A DNA stretch of 64,000 nucleotides from Seminavis robusta (taxonomy: Eukaryota > Bacillariophyta > Bacillariophyceae > Naviculales > Naviculaceae). Shown here piece by piece: positions 9,394 to 19,842 of this stretch; position 1 is the first letter of the stretch; each line of letters starts with the position of its first letter. The DNA lies in NCBI GenBank assembly GCA_903772945.1, contig CAICTM010000436.1:1-64000 (forward strand). The letters are read 5' to 3'. A program made the translations under genes and the position numbers. Under the pieces are notes generated by a model. It had not been told where the DNA came from. It made no database searches and saw only the letters and a program-made list of their open reading frames with translations.

Positions 9394-11199
9394 ATGCAGT
9401 CAACAGTGCCGATGAACCCCAGGCTGCATTGGAATGGTCCCGAGCCCCCGGCAACAGCAGCAGCAGCACCATGGTTTCATGATTCCCTTGGGTTGTATCG
9501 TTCGCTGCTGGCTGTGCCTGGATGTGATTCTGTAGAGTTGGTTCGAATTCACTGTTTCTTTCGGAATCAAATGCTGCTGGGAATTCAAGTGGTCTATGCG
9601 TCGTCGTCGACTACTGGAGTACCGGTTGTGAAGGAAACGGCATCCTCCCGATTGGTCTTTCCCGCCTTGTCCAGCAGTGAGGTTCAACGACAAACCTTTG
9701 AGTTGGATACCGACGATGCGCTGGAACATGTCGACTCGGTCTGCTTGCCCTTGTTGGGAGGAGGAGGAACGAGAAAGCTGGTCCAGGCCGTCTCGTTTCA
9801 ATCTCAACAGGGAATCTTGCACACCCTGGGAGCAGCCCACAAACACGGTACAACCAGCAAAACGACTAGTCAAGAGCTTCCTCATCATGGCCCAGGGGAA
9901 GATCCATCCCTAGCACATTCGCCATGCACATCTGGCAAAAGAAGAAGGAGAAGAGTAATTGGCTTGGTAGCCACCCGTGATCCTGAGTTTGGATTGGTAG
10001 ATCAGATTGGGTACTACTACCTGCAAGAGGAGGAAGAACATCACCTCATCACTGAACCTACTAGTAGACAATCGGGTCAATCTGGAAAGGACTTGATCTT
10101 CCACGAGCCTTGCAGCCGGGAACACTACATGCGACCCAAGCACTCCACCCACAAGAAGAACATCAGCCTTACCACCTCACAAAACCCTGCTGCCATTGTA
10201 TCCCGACGAATCGCCAAATCCAGCACCAAACGACAACCCGCACTAGACTCTCAATTCTCGGACCTGGCATTCTACCAACGCCTTTGCAACCACCCCAGGA
10301 TTGCCCACGTCAAGCTCTACAAGATTTGCTGCTACTACAATGACAATGCCATCCTTCGTCTCTACGGCATCTACCAGTGTACTATCCATAATGATGGTGA
10401 AAGCACTACTGCTACCATAGAAGTCATGCCCACGGACCATGCCGAATGGAAGCACTCCATGATGCAGCAAGTCGGTAGTGCCTGTCGAGTATTCACGATC
10501 ACGTTGCAATCAGGAGAGTTCCTCAGTCGTCTCTACTGCGTCACTACCAATACAAAGCCCTTTAGTCATCATGGTGGTGGCAGCATCCAAACGGTGTCGC
10601 TGATCACCAATCGACGGAGTATCGACCTACAAGCTCGACTCATGAAAGAAACCACGAGAGCGGACGATGTTGGTGCACCACGACGAGTTGTAGCGTTGGC
10701 GGGAAGCATCGTTCATGGCCGGCTCCACCGGATTGGTTATGTGACAGAACCCACCAACTGGCACGTTCTCAAGCCATGGATCTTGCTGTGGCATGCTGCC
10801 GCCGGAAACGCAACCAAAACTTGCACCATCGAAGCACGAGTCGCACGGATGGCCCAAGCAGTGCCAATAAGCAGCAACAACGAGCCACCACGCAACGCTA
10901 CATGTAATGATCGCAGACGACAATGGACAACAATCTCACCATCATGGATCAGCAGTAGGTACCGAGTCCACCACCGCCACCAGCCAGCACAACAGTACAA
11001 CAAGTTGTTGTCATTTCGTTGGAAACTGGGTCGAGCCCTACTTTTGATGGGACGACATCACCACCACCAAGGCAGCAGCAGAAGCAGCTTTACGAGTACT
11101 CGAGAATTCCAAGTCTTGCAACAGCTTTTGCAGCACACCAACAACGATACGTTTCGGCACATTCTTTCGTTTCTGGCTCCGTCCATAGTGCATTGCTGA
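9394..11199 (+). CDS. protein with two diverged jacalin-like domains
   Basis: An intronless gene of 601 aa. The two halves share a pattern: a short helix with Y-R/Q-x-L, a strand V-E/K-L-x-x-I, then L-x-G-I-Q/Y-x-x-Y, then a strand ending in S/T-N/Q-x-R/Q and a last strand with I/V-x-L-V/A followed by I-G-Y. This order resembles the jacalin-type beta-prism lectin fold, but the match is remote and made by eye. The last 25 residues (L-Q-Q-L-L-Q-H, then R-H-I-L-S-F-L) recur at the end of the minus-strand gene at 50065-50952, which is clearly a single-domain relative. No signal peptide is evident at the chosen start. Sugar binding is inferred and not shown; the product may be an orphan diatom family. 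Confidence 0.6.
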   Translation: MQSTVPMNPRLHWNGPEPPATAAAAPWFHDSLGLYRSLLAVPGCDSVELVRIHCFFRNQMLLGIQVVYASSSTTGVPVVKETASSRLVFPALSSSEVQRQTFELDTDDALEHVDSVCLPLLGGGGTRKLVQAVSFQSQQGILHTLGAAHKHGTTSKTTSQELPHHGPGEDPSLAHSPCTSGKRRRRRVIGLVATRDPEFGLVDQIGYYYLQEEEEHHLITEPTSRQSGQSGKDLIFHEPCSREHYMRPKHSTHKKNISLTTSQNPAAIVSRRIAKSSTKRQPALDSQFSDLAFYQRLCNHPRIAHVKLYKICCYYNDNAILRLYGIYQCTIHNDGESTTATIEVMPTDHAEWKHSMMQQVGSACRVFTITLQSGEFLSRLYCVTTNTKPFSHHGGGSIQTVSLITNRRSIDLQARLMKETTRADDVGAPRRVVALAGSIVHGRLHRIGYVTEPTNWHVLKPWILLWHAAAGNATKTCTIEARVARMAQAVPISSNNEPPRNATCNDRRRQWTTISPSWISSRYRVHHRHQPAQQYNKLLSFRWKLGRALLLMGRHHHHQGSSRSSFTSTREFQVLQQLLQHTNNDTFRHILSFLAPSIVHC

Positions 11200-11908
11200 C
11201 GGTACGGTACCGTACTAGTTACGTGTGCTCGATCGATCGAAAAGCCGAACGTGCACCTTGCCAATAACGAACCGTACTTCTGCTGAGGCAGGCGTCGGCT
11301 GTGAAAGCAATGTCACAGGAGGCTACCGTATAATGTGAGCAATCTTGAATGAAATGTTGGAAACACGAGGGCATTGGCTCATGGTTGTCATTCTCGAGCA
11401 CTTTTTCTTGTCTGAATGAATCGCACCCGTGAAATAGATTTTGAGCTTTACTATTTGTATTTTATTAGTGAAAGCCATGTTTGGCAGAGAAAACACATTA
11501 TTGCTCCACCTCGAACTTTTTCATTCATCCCGAATGACTGAATTCAAATCCATTTAATTGGGACGTGAACCAAAGTGAACTACATGTACTGTAATTTAGT
11601 TTCTCTCATGTTTTACGTACAACAAACTGCTCCGCATGCATGCATTGGGACATTGTGAGTGGTTTGGATTCTTGGATCCTCTGCGACATGGATTCATTCT
11701 CTATAATACTATGAGCAGCAGCAGCCCTGTAGCGGCAGTCCCTTGACAAAATGTTTAAAAAGTTGCACACCATGCCCTACCAAGATCTTTAAATCGCACA
11801 CAGGATCCCTTCTGCGTGCAACCATTGCGAAGCTAGTCAGTCAGCCATGGCCATGATCGATTGATTGATTGATTGGAAAATAATTGTCACGATTGCTCAT
11901 TCACTCAT
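11200..11908. other. intergenic between converging genes
   Basis: Contains the 3' flanks of the jacalin-like gene (plus) and the sulfotransferase-like gene (minus). A short GATT microsatellite lies at about 11858-11875. No gene is seen. Confidence 0.5.
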
Positions 11909-13105
11909 TCATACATCGGAATCACACACTGTCGCTGGTTCTAGTTCCCGATAATATCCGTAGACCTGAGAAAGTTGTAAGAATTGTCGTGTCATGTTTT
12001 TGGAAACCAGACACAATTCTTCCCACTGTAACGTGGATCGATGTTTGCGACTATTGGTGTGTTTTTGTTGTAATGATCGTCGTCTTTGCTGTTGTAGTGT
12101 CTGTCGCAAGTGCCGTCGTCGTCGCATCTTGTGCACCAAGGCATCAATCCGTTGATCGCTGGGCGGCTTTCGTTTGAGGACGCGAAACATGTCGTGAATG
12201 ACCGTATAGTTGTGGTGGACCGTCAAATCTTCCAGCGAGAATCGTGGTAAGGATAGAGAGAGTAAATTGCGTTGCCACTGCAAATAGAATTCCAATCCTC
12301 GATGAATCAAGAATCGTTCTTGGAGTGTTTCCTTGTTAAAGTTATTTTTGGTGTGTTGTTGTTGTTGTATTTGCTGTCGCATTAGAGGTCCATTGGGTGT
12401 CAATGAAATGTGTTTGTCAATGTACTTGAAATAGGTAGGATCCTTATCGCCTTGAATGGGTTCTGTAAAGGCAATACTGGTGAGAGACTTGAGTGGATCC
12501 CGTACTTGATGCCAGACATGTCGGAATTTACTGCCATTCAAATAGGCACTGCCGTAATACCGATCATCGTTTTGTAGAAAAATGTGAATCCAGGAAATCA
12601 TGGCTTGGGTTCCGGCTCGCACCGGTTGTGCGTCATTGTTGGCGGAGACTCCCAATTTGCGCAAGAGCGACTGCAAAAAGACAGTGCCACTGCGAGGAGT
12701 CGCCGACACTAAAATGGGAATCACCCGAGGTTCTGCCTTTCGGATGGGTTTGCCTTTGAATGGACCGGGTGCGGTTTGTATGGGAGGAGGTGTCGTGGGC
12801 TTTGTCGGCAGATTGTGACAGCATTCCGAGTAAATGGTGGAGCGTTGCACGCGTTCACAGTGATCTGGCGAACAGCAAAAGGGATCTCGCGACGAGTTGA
12901 TGCAAAAGACACCCGATGATGATGGTGATGGTGATGATGACACAAGAAGCGTCATGTTCATCATGGTCACCTCGTCCTTGACAGCCACGGGTGGATTATT
13001 ATTGACGGGAGTGAAATGAAAGACCTTGAATCCCACCATGCAACAGAGACCCACCAGAAATCCCATGGCGTGGAGTCTCGAGAGAATCGCACTCAGAAGC
13101 GCCAT
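11909..13105 (-). CDS. Golgi-type sulfotransferase-fold protein
   Basis: The frame opens at 13375, but I prefer the Met at 13105. It begins a type II signal anchor (MALLSAILSRLHAMGFLVGL and onward), typical of Golgi carbohydrate sulfotransferases. Counted from 13105 the protein has 398 aa. A-T-P-R-S-G-T at about residues 135-141 matches the 5'-phosphosulfate loop for PAPS. V-R-D-P-L-K-S-L at about 201-208 matches the 3'-phosphate-binding motif. A Cys-rich stretch (C-I-N, then D-P-F-C-C and C-E-R) lies between anchor and domain. The tail is rich in Arg and Gln. The enzyme probably moves sulfate from PAPS to a glycan or protein in the Golgi lumen, which fits the sulfated polysaccharides of diatom walls. 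The acceptor cannot be told from sequence. Confidence 0.75.
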   Translation of the reverse strand: MALLSAILSRLHAMGFLVGLCCMVGFKVFHFTPVNNNPPVAVKDEVTMMNMTLLVSSSPSPSSSGVFCINSSRDPFCCSPDHCERVQRSTIYSECCHNLPTKPTTPPPIQTAPGPFKGKPIRKAEPRVIPILVSATPRSGTVFLQSLLRKLGVSANNDAQPVRAGTQAMISWIHIFLQNDDRYYGSAYLNGSKFRHVWHQVRDPLKSLTSIAFTEPIQGDKDPTYFKYIDKHISLTPNGPLMRQQIQQQQHTKNNFNKETLQERFLIHRGLEFYLQWQRNLLSLSLPRFSLEDLTVHHNYTVIHDMFRVLKRKPPSDQRIDALVHKMRRRRHLRQTLQQQRRRSLQQKHTNSRKHRSTLQWEELCLVSKNMTRQFLQLSQVYGYYRELEPATVCDSDV

Positions 13106-13884
13106 GGTAGACAGACACACTTCTTTCCAGCACTCCAATACGAGCAATGACCCACAAAAACACTCCAAGCTCGATTGGATCACCTCCACTAACCCACTTC
13201 TAGAAGTAGACTCTTTCTCTTGTCCTGAGGAGGAGGAGGAGGATGGACTCGCTTGGGCAGTGGCACGCCTCTTCGATTGTATCGACTGGATTACTGGCAA
13301 CAGTTTCGGCATCGTTCGTGGACGGCAAATTTTCAAAAATGTTGTAACCAGTGTGACTTTTTTCGAAAGACTCAATCAGGAAGCCGTGTGAGCTGTCAAA
13401 TGCCTTCAGATACCGTACTGTAGAGGTGCGCTCTCTGGCATTGATTGACAAACAGCCCGCAAGGGAAAAAGATACAGTAGATTCGATTCCAATGAGGTTC
13501 CATCAGTATACCGTAGCCCCCCGGACTCGTTGAACTCTCTATGGTTATTTAGTTTCTCATGAGGTCACCAAGAGGCGTTTTTAGAGACACAAAGCAAAGC
13601 ATCCATGGCTGCATGGGGCACTGATACAGTACCGTACTGGCACTTTGGCGTCTTCGAAAGCAAAGGGATGACATGTCAAAACTCTTGCACCATACCACAT
13701 GGTGTCAAAGGTACCAGTACCGTTCATGAACTCGTTACTCGTAGGTGCATTTTCGATCTAGCTAGCTAGCTACTAGCTAGTGAACCTCTGATCTTTAGGT
13801 ACCGTACGTAGTTGTCAAGCTACCGTACATCTCCATCTTTTTATAAAGTCTAGCTAGTGCATACGGTAGTACGAAATAAACTTC
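13106..13884. other. intergenic / possible 5' extension
   Basis: The part 13106-13375 is open in frame with the sulfotransferase-like gene and could be coding if the upstream Met at 13375 is used. It is Ser/Glu-rich without a domain. The rest, 13376-13884, is promoter-like and carries clusters of TACCGTAC, GGTACCGTACG and CTAGCTAGCTAG palindromes at 13720-13850. Confidence 0.4.
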
Positions 13885-14424
13885 TCAGTATAGAAAGTAG
13901 TGCCATGTCAGCTCCTCTAGAACCCTCCAGGAAGCTTGGAATCCCTTGGGAAACGTCACAAGGTCGCCCGGTCCTACAATCACAGCTTCCTCCTGTCCAG
14001 ACGGGATGATTTCTAGTTTTCCGGAAAGTACATAGCTCAGTTCACCGTAGGGCATGATCTTGTCGGCGTTTTGATTTCCCACGGCCCATTTCTCTTTATT
14101 GGCTGTCGTCCACGTCGGCCAGTTTAACGCGTCCAAATCTTCCACTAGCTCCGCGCTTCCTGGTTCCACCGTGAATTCCATGTGCAGCACGCGGGGACCC
14201 AATCCACACTCTTCCTCGTTGCTGCAGTATTTGTCGGGCCATTCCAGCACGGCCGGATGAATCTCATCTTCTTCAGTACTACTACTCGACAGCAACAACC
14301 TAGTAGTAGAAGTGGCAGTGGTTGTCGAGCAAAGGTTATTGTAGTGGTGGTGGTACGCAGTGAATCCCTGGACACGCCGACACAAACAGAATACCAGTGC
14401 CGCTAGTAGCGCCGTTCTCAACAT
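13885..14424 (-). CDS. plastid-type cupin protein (DUF861-like)
   Basis: The start at 14424 gives a 179-aa protein beginning with a signal peptide ending V-Q-G-F, the Phe junction typical of diatom plastid import. A start at 14490 would add 22 residues and hide the signal. The mature part is one cupin barrel of the DUF861 kind: W-P-T-W-T, then Y-G-E-L-S-Y-V-L-S-G-K-L-E-I, then G-P-G-D-L-V-T-F-P-K-G, and a final W-H-Y-F. In the first cupin motif the usual metal His pair is not obvious, with a Glu present (Y-G-E-L). Function is not known. Relatives include ureidoglycine-metabolism cupins and many stress-linked stand-alone cupins, so the substrate is left open. Confidence 0.75.
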   Translation of the reverse strand: MLRTALLAALVFCLCRRVQGFTAYHHHYNNLCSTTTATSTTRLLLSSSSTEEDEIHPAVLEWPDKYCSNEEECGLGPRVLHMEFTVEPGSAELVEDLDALNWPTWTTANKEKWAVGNQNADKIMPYGELSYVLSGKLEIIPSGQEEAVIVGPGDLVTFPKGFQASWRVLEELTWHYFLY

Positions 14425-15117
14425 GATGGTTCTCTGCTTTGAACTATTAGTACTGTAAGACCTTGACGGAACAGAAAGAAGTATATTCAACTGTAACTCT
14501 TGGTTGGAAACGTATTAGTACTTGATACAGATCCAAATCTTAGCGACGCATTTCGTTGCTTGTTGGTGTTTGTTATCTGGTACCGGTAGCTATCTAGACG
14601 TGACGTCAGTGCCGCCAAGAGATTTTTGGATCTTGAATTCTTGCCGTTATATCGCCAGTATCCAGGGGGGCTAAGCCAGCTATAGCTACTTAGGAGGACC
14701 TGTGGCGGGAGCGCCAGATTTCACCCCAATAATCTGAGTGAAAGACCAAAAATCCTGTTCAGGAAAGCTGGGACTAGCTAGACTAGCTAGACTTTACATA
14801 CATGTACCGGTAGCTAAGACTGCTTTCTGTTTCAGGATGTCGTACATGTCGCCATGGTACTGGTATACTCTTCCGACGTGAGCTCGTTCGGGGGTTCCAT
14901 ATGGCAGAAACGCGATCGATCCTCGTGTGTTAGCTCTCATCTTCTACTAGCTCTAGCTAGCTAGTATACTATTCCACGTATCTCGAAACAATCTCTTTGA
15001 TCTTAGCACACTTTACATTTGGCACCGACGTGGATACGTCACTGTCCTACATCGTTGCTGCAAGGACCTGCTACAACAGTTGATTCGTTTCCGTTGATTC
15101 AATTATTGAGTTTGACC
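14425..15117. other. intergenic, shared upstream region of divergent genes
   Basis: Lies between the start of the cupin gene (minus) and the start of the S33-type gene (plus). Palindromic CTAGCTAG and TACCGGTA motifs are frequent (14760-14810, 14945-14965). No gene is seen. Confidence 0.45.
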
Positions 15118-17533
15118 ATGAAGTTGTGTTCCATCGGCCTTCTTGTGGTTGTCGCCATCCATGGCACCTTTGCAAAGAAGTATTACAATCCCCAGATTGC
15201 CGAGGACAGGACTGGCCTTTTGGGCCCAAGTTCCCATCACATCTATGAATCTCAAGATGACGTTGAAGAAGATGGAAATGATGCCCGAGAAAACCATGTG
15301 AGGAGGACTGAGGGTGAACCGGAACTGCCTTCCTTTGCAAACGACCATGAAGAAGAAGAAGAGAGCTCTGATCAGTTTTACACTGCGGAATCACTGGACT
15401 TTTTCAAGAAGGGAATTGACCCTGACAGCTTTGAATGGGTTAATCCCGATGAAATTGTTCCTGGCGAGAGCACTTGTGGATTTCTCAAAGCGCCACTTGG
15501 ATCCCTGCCTGATGTGACCTATCCCAAAGTGGAAGTTTATGTCTGTATGCGATTTGCAGAGAATCAGCCCGCCCCAAAAGGAAACATATTCACTCACTGC
15601 GGTGGTCCAGGGTCATTGAGCGAGTGTGGCATCCGATTTACCACGCGTTTCTTGGATGAAGACGTTGTGAAGGACTATAATCTTATATCGATTGATCAGG
15701 TACAATTGCAATAATGAGTATCCTTTGGTCCGTGCAATCAATCAATATGGCCAGTCATGAAACTAACATGTGCTTGTACCTACGTTCCAGCGAGGAGTGG
15801 GACGTTCTTGGCCAAGCTTCGTCCATGAGGAATGCTCGCGGTATGGATACCTGAAGGATGGAAATGGTACCATCATTGGCACAGTGGCACCACCAGAATT
15901 TGAAACAGATGGAGCCCTGACAGAAGAAAATATCAAGGCTATGCTCCCTGCGTACCAGCGAACAATGCGGGACTGCTGGACCTGCACACGGTGTGACTTC
16001 CATTTGGATGCTACCCAGGCCGATGGGAGTGTCAAAAATTTCCACTTTTTGGAGTATTCTGGCACACGACAGTAAGGAAGAAGCATCTTTGTGTGCTTCT
16101 GGTCCATGGGATTTTTGTGCTGCTCTCAACCCTGTCTTCTTGTATGGCGCACATCATAGGTTGGCAGAGGATAGTAAGTGGGATGTGTGCATTGGGTGAT
16201 CATCAAACCATAATGTGCACGTGAAGAACCTAAGCTTCCCTTTCTCTCCATCAGTTTTTCGCATGAGGCTTCTGCTGAATGCACCTCTGATGCATCTGTA
16301 TGGCGTCTCCTATGGCACACAAGTGTTTTCGACCTATGCGACCATATTTCCATCCTTTACTGGGCTTCTTGCCCTTGACAGCAATGTGAGCCCAAAGCCA
16401 GACTTTTACCACAATGCAAGGACATCGGCCATTGGCATGAACGATCGTATTGACTACATCATCTTCTCCTGCACTGCACGGAATGTTGTCAATCCGGGCA
16501 GCTGTCCAGTAGAAAACATGAGGCAATGCATTGGGGACATCAACAGACTCCTTCAAGAAACATTTGGATCTTCTCCGGAGGAGAGGGTGCAGATACCCTT
16601 CGAAGTCTAGTTCAAATTATCCTTGCCAATGTTGACAGGGCTGAGGAAATCTGCAATGCAGCTGCAAATGGAGATACTGATTTGATCGTAGAGATTGTGG
16701 AGGAGCTGACATCTGAAGTCAATGTAGATGAACAAATGACGAAGCAGGGCTCTGATTATGTTTCTCAACCAACTCCGGATGATTATGTTTTTGGCAACCC
16801 TGACTTTACCGAAATCAATGAAGGCCAGGAAGTATCGATAGCCATGGTCAGAGGTCAAGACCGTTCTGGGGCCATTTACGACAATGACAGATTTGCCAAA
16901 GAAGTCGTTGAATTCAATGAAAGGTATAGGTGCTGGTACTGGGTCCCCTGGGAAAATGTTTTTACAGCAGTATTCCCTTGGGTACTATTGGCCCAAAGGA
17001 GTCCCTCTGTCACCTGCTGGAAATGCATTTGCTACAGGTAAGAACCACTGCTAAAGTTTATGCTTGCCTGCTGGATGTTTGTTTAGTTTTTCATCTAACC
17101 AACACGAGCATGCGCCGAACGTTGCAACATTTGTCTTGACCCATGCACAGGAATCCTTGGTGGTCAACTCTACGACCTAGCCACACCGTACACCTGGACG
17201 CAAGAGATGAAGATGGCTTTTCCAAACACACATCTACTGACAAGTCAATCTCTTTTCCATGGTATTGCTTCAACTCATCCTGAGTGCCAGAGGCATGTGC
17301 AGGAGTATTTCAAGGTTGGGTACCCTGGGTTTACGGATGGAGAAGGTAAGTCAATTTCCATGCTGACTGAATGAATGCATAGAAATTTTAAAAGCCACTG
17401 TCATCAAGCATATGCATCACTCTAGACTATCTAACAAACAAACAACGTCTCCTTTTTAAAATTTACAACAGTTTGTGGAGCGGACTTTGCGGACCAAGAT
17501 AGCCTGCTCGGAGTTTTCTCTTTTCGCATGTAG
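15118..17533 (+). CDS. secreted S33/TAP-type alpha/beta hydrolase, possibly damaged
   Basis: Exons read as 15118-15699, 15791-16071, 16160-16173 (14 nt), 16255-17037, 17151-17345 and 17472-17533. A signal peptide starts at 15118; the frame opens earlier, at 15019, but that would bury it. Family landmarks appear in order: the oxyanion segment T-H-C-G-G-P-G, then S-I-D-Q-R-G-V-G-R-S, the nucleophile elbow L-Y-G-V-S-Y-G-T, the acid in Q-L-Y-D-L-A-T-P-Y and a late His in L-F-H-G-I-A followed by the conserved Cys. This is the S33 prolyl/tripeptidyl aminopeptidase group with a C-terminal TAP-like part. Within exon 4 the frame must shift twice (about 16560-16610 and about 16905-16925), the second undoing the first, with no fitting intron. 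Either two sequence errors or a decaying gene would explain it. Confidence 0.7.
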
Positions 17534-18486
17534 AAAGCCCAGCGCACAAAGATATTTAACGTTTTCTCTTGCAAGGAGACTACGGTACCGTATGGTACCA
17601 TGGCCGGTGAGCAGACTTGACTGTGGGAAATACCCGGGCCTCCGCTAGCTAGTGGGTCGTCCTCAAGCACATCTTGTCTGAATCCGTTATTAGACGTTCA
17701 GTTTTTTTCCTTCGTATGCGTGGTACCATGGCCTCAATCTAAATACATGTAACCACGAGTGCTGTCTTTGTTTTGCCTCTACTAGTACAATACTAGCTAT
17801 GTTTAGCTATGAAAGGCCATCCTGTCATGCATTCTGTCCCCACCGATGGTCTCTCTTCATAGCTGTGCCAACTGCATGCTTGCTGCATAGTGTAACTTCT
17901 TTTGGCTGCGAGGTTCCCAGCTTGGTCGAGACCTGATACCTGATCCTCTTGTTGAGACACTGGTTGTGCCTTGAACGTGCTGCTGACTTGAACGAGGTCC
18001 TTCTTTCGTTTTGGCTGCACAAGTGAGTTGTCTTTGTGAGTTTTAATTATTGCAATGTATGACATCACCTTCTGCTCGTTCCTTCATTGGTTGCTGCAGA
18101 TGACGCGGTGTGCCAATCAAAAAGAGTTCTGTTGAGCTAAATTTCTCAACCAAATTCTGTTCCTCTGAAACGTTGCACAAAGATTCCATTCCCTCCAAGA
18201 AAAAGCTGCTTTGTGGGCTGCCTGTACTAGACTAGTATGCATGCACGCCGAATGGCAAAGATTTCCCCGGTCTGGAATCTTGCCTCCAACTGCCACGCAG
18301 AATTCTCACTTTGTCTCGTCATTTTATTTCATTCCTCAAAGCCAACTGCAGCTCCTATTTGAAAGACACACTCGCTTCTCATAACAATCGCCAATACATA
18401 CTGTACCTCCTTGTCCGGACCCAAGACAACAAAGTGCCGATACCTTTGTGCTAATACCAATACCTTCCCAATACTATCTAGCTAGC
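17534..18486. other. intergenic with one copy of a dispersed repeat
   Basis: No gene is seen. Copy A of the inverted dispersed repeat (17601-17707) lies here, just after the S33-type gene. Minus-strand frames at 17793-18068 show no domain. Confidence 0.5.
17601..17707 (+). repeat. dispersed repeat, copy A (inverted partner at 24371-24473)
   Basis: About 105 bp, starting GGCCGGTGAGCAGACTTGAC and ending GACGTTCAGTTTTT. Its reverse complement at 24371-24473 matches with only about ten differences by eye. No terminal inverted repeat or coding capacity is visible, so this may be a piece of a short non-autonomous element or a transposon end. Confidence 0.75.
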
Positions 18487-19842
18487 ATGAGGCATTTGTT
18501 TGTTGCCTTTTTACTGACCACTGTGTGGGTATCTGAAAGCCATGGGTTTCAAATTCCTCAAGTCTTTTCCTCTTCCAACAAGAATAAGCAAAACAACAAG
18601 AACAAGCCCACTACTGTGACCAAGTACATTGATGGCGATCGCATGTTGGACAAGGTGGAATATTTACCCGAAATTCTGGACAAGCATCCGATTATTGACT
18701 CGGAGTTTGTCGAGCATTTGCAAGTGAAAGAAGATGCGTGTCTTCCCAACTGCGAACACGGATGGTTCACGTCCGTCTATAAAGGCGCCAAACTGCATTA
18801 TCGGCGGTTTCTACCCAAAGGCAAAGTCAAGGGAATTGTCGTGTGGATGCACGGGATTACGTCCTTTAGTGGCGTCGCCTTTGTCGATGACGATGGTCGC
18901 AAAATCAACATGGCATTGCTCAGTGAGCAAATTACAAAGCAAGGATATGCGTGTTATGCCTTTGACATGTACGGACATGGATACAGTGAAGGCATTCGGC
19001 ATTATGTGCGCAACTGGAAACACAATCTCAAGGATTACCAAAACTTTGTCGACTTGGTCGTACAGCAACATTCCCCCGATACGCCCTTGTTTCTCTGTGG
19101 AGAATCGTACGGTGGTTGTCTCACACTGCATCTCGCACAGCATTTTCAAGACCACCCGGAAGAGCGTCCCGAAGGCTTTGATTCCATTCTCTTGTTGGCA
19201 CCCGCCATTCAAGCCGTCATGCCTCCCCGGCATGTCTACCTGACACTCCGTTATGGGCTGGCACCACTCTTTCCACGATGGATTCCGTTCTTCATGCCCC
19301 ATCCCGTGCATCCCGATCGCATTTGGAGAGATGCCAAAGTCCGGGCATTGCACGATGATGAAATTTCCCGCAATGTCACACTGGGAGGTGGCGGCAAACC
19401 ATTTCGGTTAGGAACCGCCGCGTCCATGTTGGATGCGTTAAAGATGGTCCGCAAGCATGCCATTCCACAACTCTCCGTGCCTTTTGGAGTCGTCCATGGC
19501 GCTTCAGATCATGCCGTGCCCATTGAAGGGACCGAGTTTCTCTTGGAGCATGCTCAAACACCCGAGGAAGACCGGGACATGTTGCGCCTGGAAGGAGCCT
19601 ATCATGATCTCTTGGCGGATCCAGATGCCGAAGCTACCGTGCAGTTTTGTACGCAATGGATACAGAAACGTCTCGACAAACGGAATTCTTTGGCGGCAGA
19701 CGCTGTCGAGAAGGAAGAACTGGCATCCGATGATCAAGAATGGTGGGATACCCTGGAAGATTTGACATCCGTCCCCCGCACAGTTGACAGCAGCAGCAGG
19801 GCGATGGATACCCAGAAGAACAGCACTGTTGCGTTTGCTTAG
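18487..19842 (+). CDS. alpha/beta hydrolase, monoacylglycerol-lipase-like, with plastid-type presequence
   Basis: The frame opens at 18448, but the Met at 18487 starts a clear signal peptide (MRHLFVAFLLTTVWVSESHG) with F following, as in plastid-bound diatom proteins. This gives 451 aa. The hydrolase-4 fold is shown by V-W-M-H-G-I-T-S, the G-E-S-Y-G-G nucleophile elbow (Ser207), V-V-H-G-A-S-D-H for the acid and Y-H-D-L-L-A-D for the His. Relatives split monoacylglycerols or other acyl esters. The acidic C-terminal 50 residues are probably disordered. The gene is intronless and complete. A role in plastid lipid turnover is inferred from targeting alone. Confidence 0.8.
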   Translation: MRHLFVAFLLTTVWVSESHGFQIPQVFSSSNKNKQNNKNKPTTVTKYIDGDRMLDKVEYLPEILDKHPIIDSEFVEHLQVKEDACLPNCEHGWFTSVYKGAKLHYRRFLPKGKVKGIVVWMHGITSFSGVAFVDDDGRKINMALLSEQITKQGYACYAFDMYGHGYSEGIRHYVRNWKHNLKDYQNFVDLVVQQHSPDTPLFLCGESYGGCLTLHLAQHFQDHPEERPEGFDSILLLAPAIQAVMPPRHVYLTLRYGLAPLFPRWIPFFMPHPVHPDRIWRDAKVRALHDDEISRNVTLGGGGKPFRLGTAASMLDALKMVRKHAIPQLSVPFGVVHGASDHAVPIEGTEFLLEHAQTPEEDRDMLRLEGAYHDLLADPDAEATVQFCTQWIQKRLDKRNSLAADAVEKEELASDDQEWWDTLEDLTSVPRTVDSSSRAMDTQKNSTVAFA

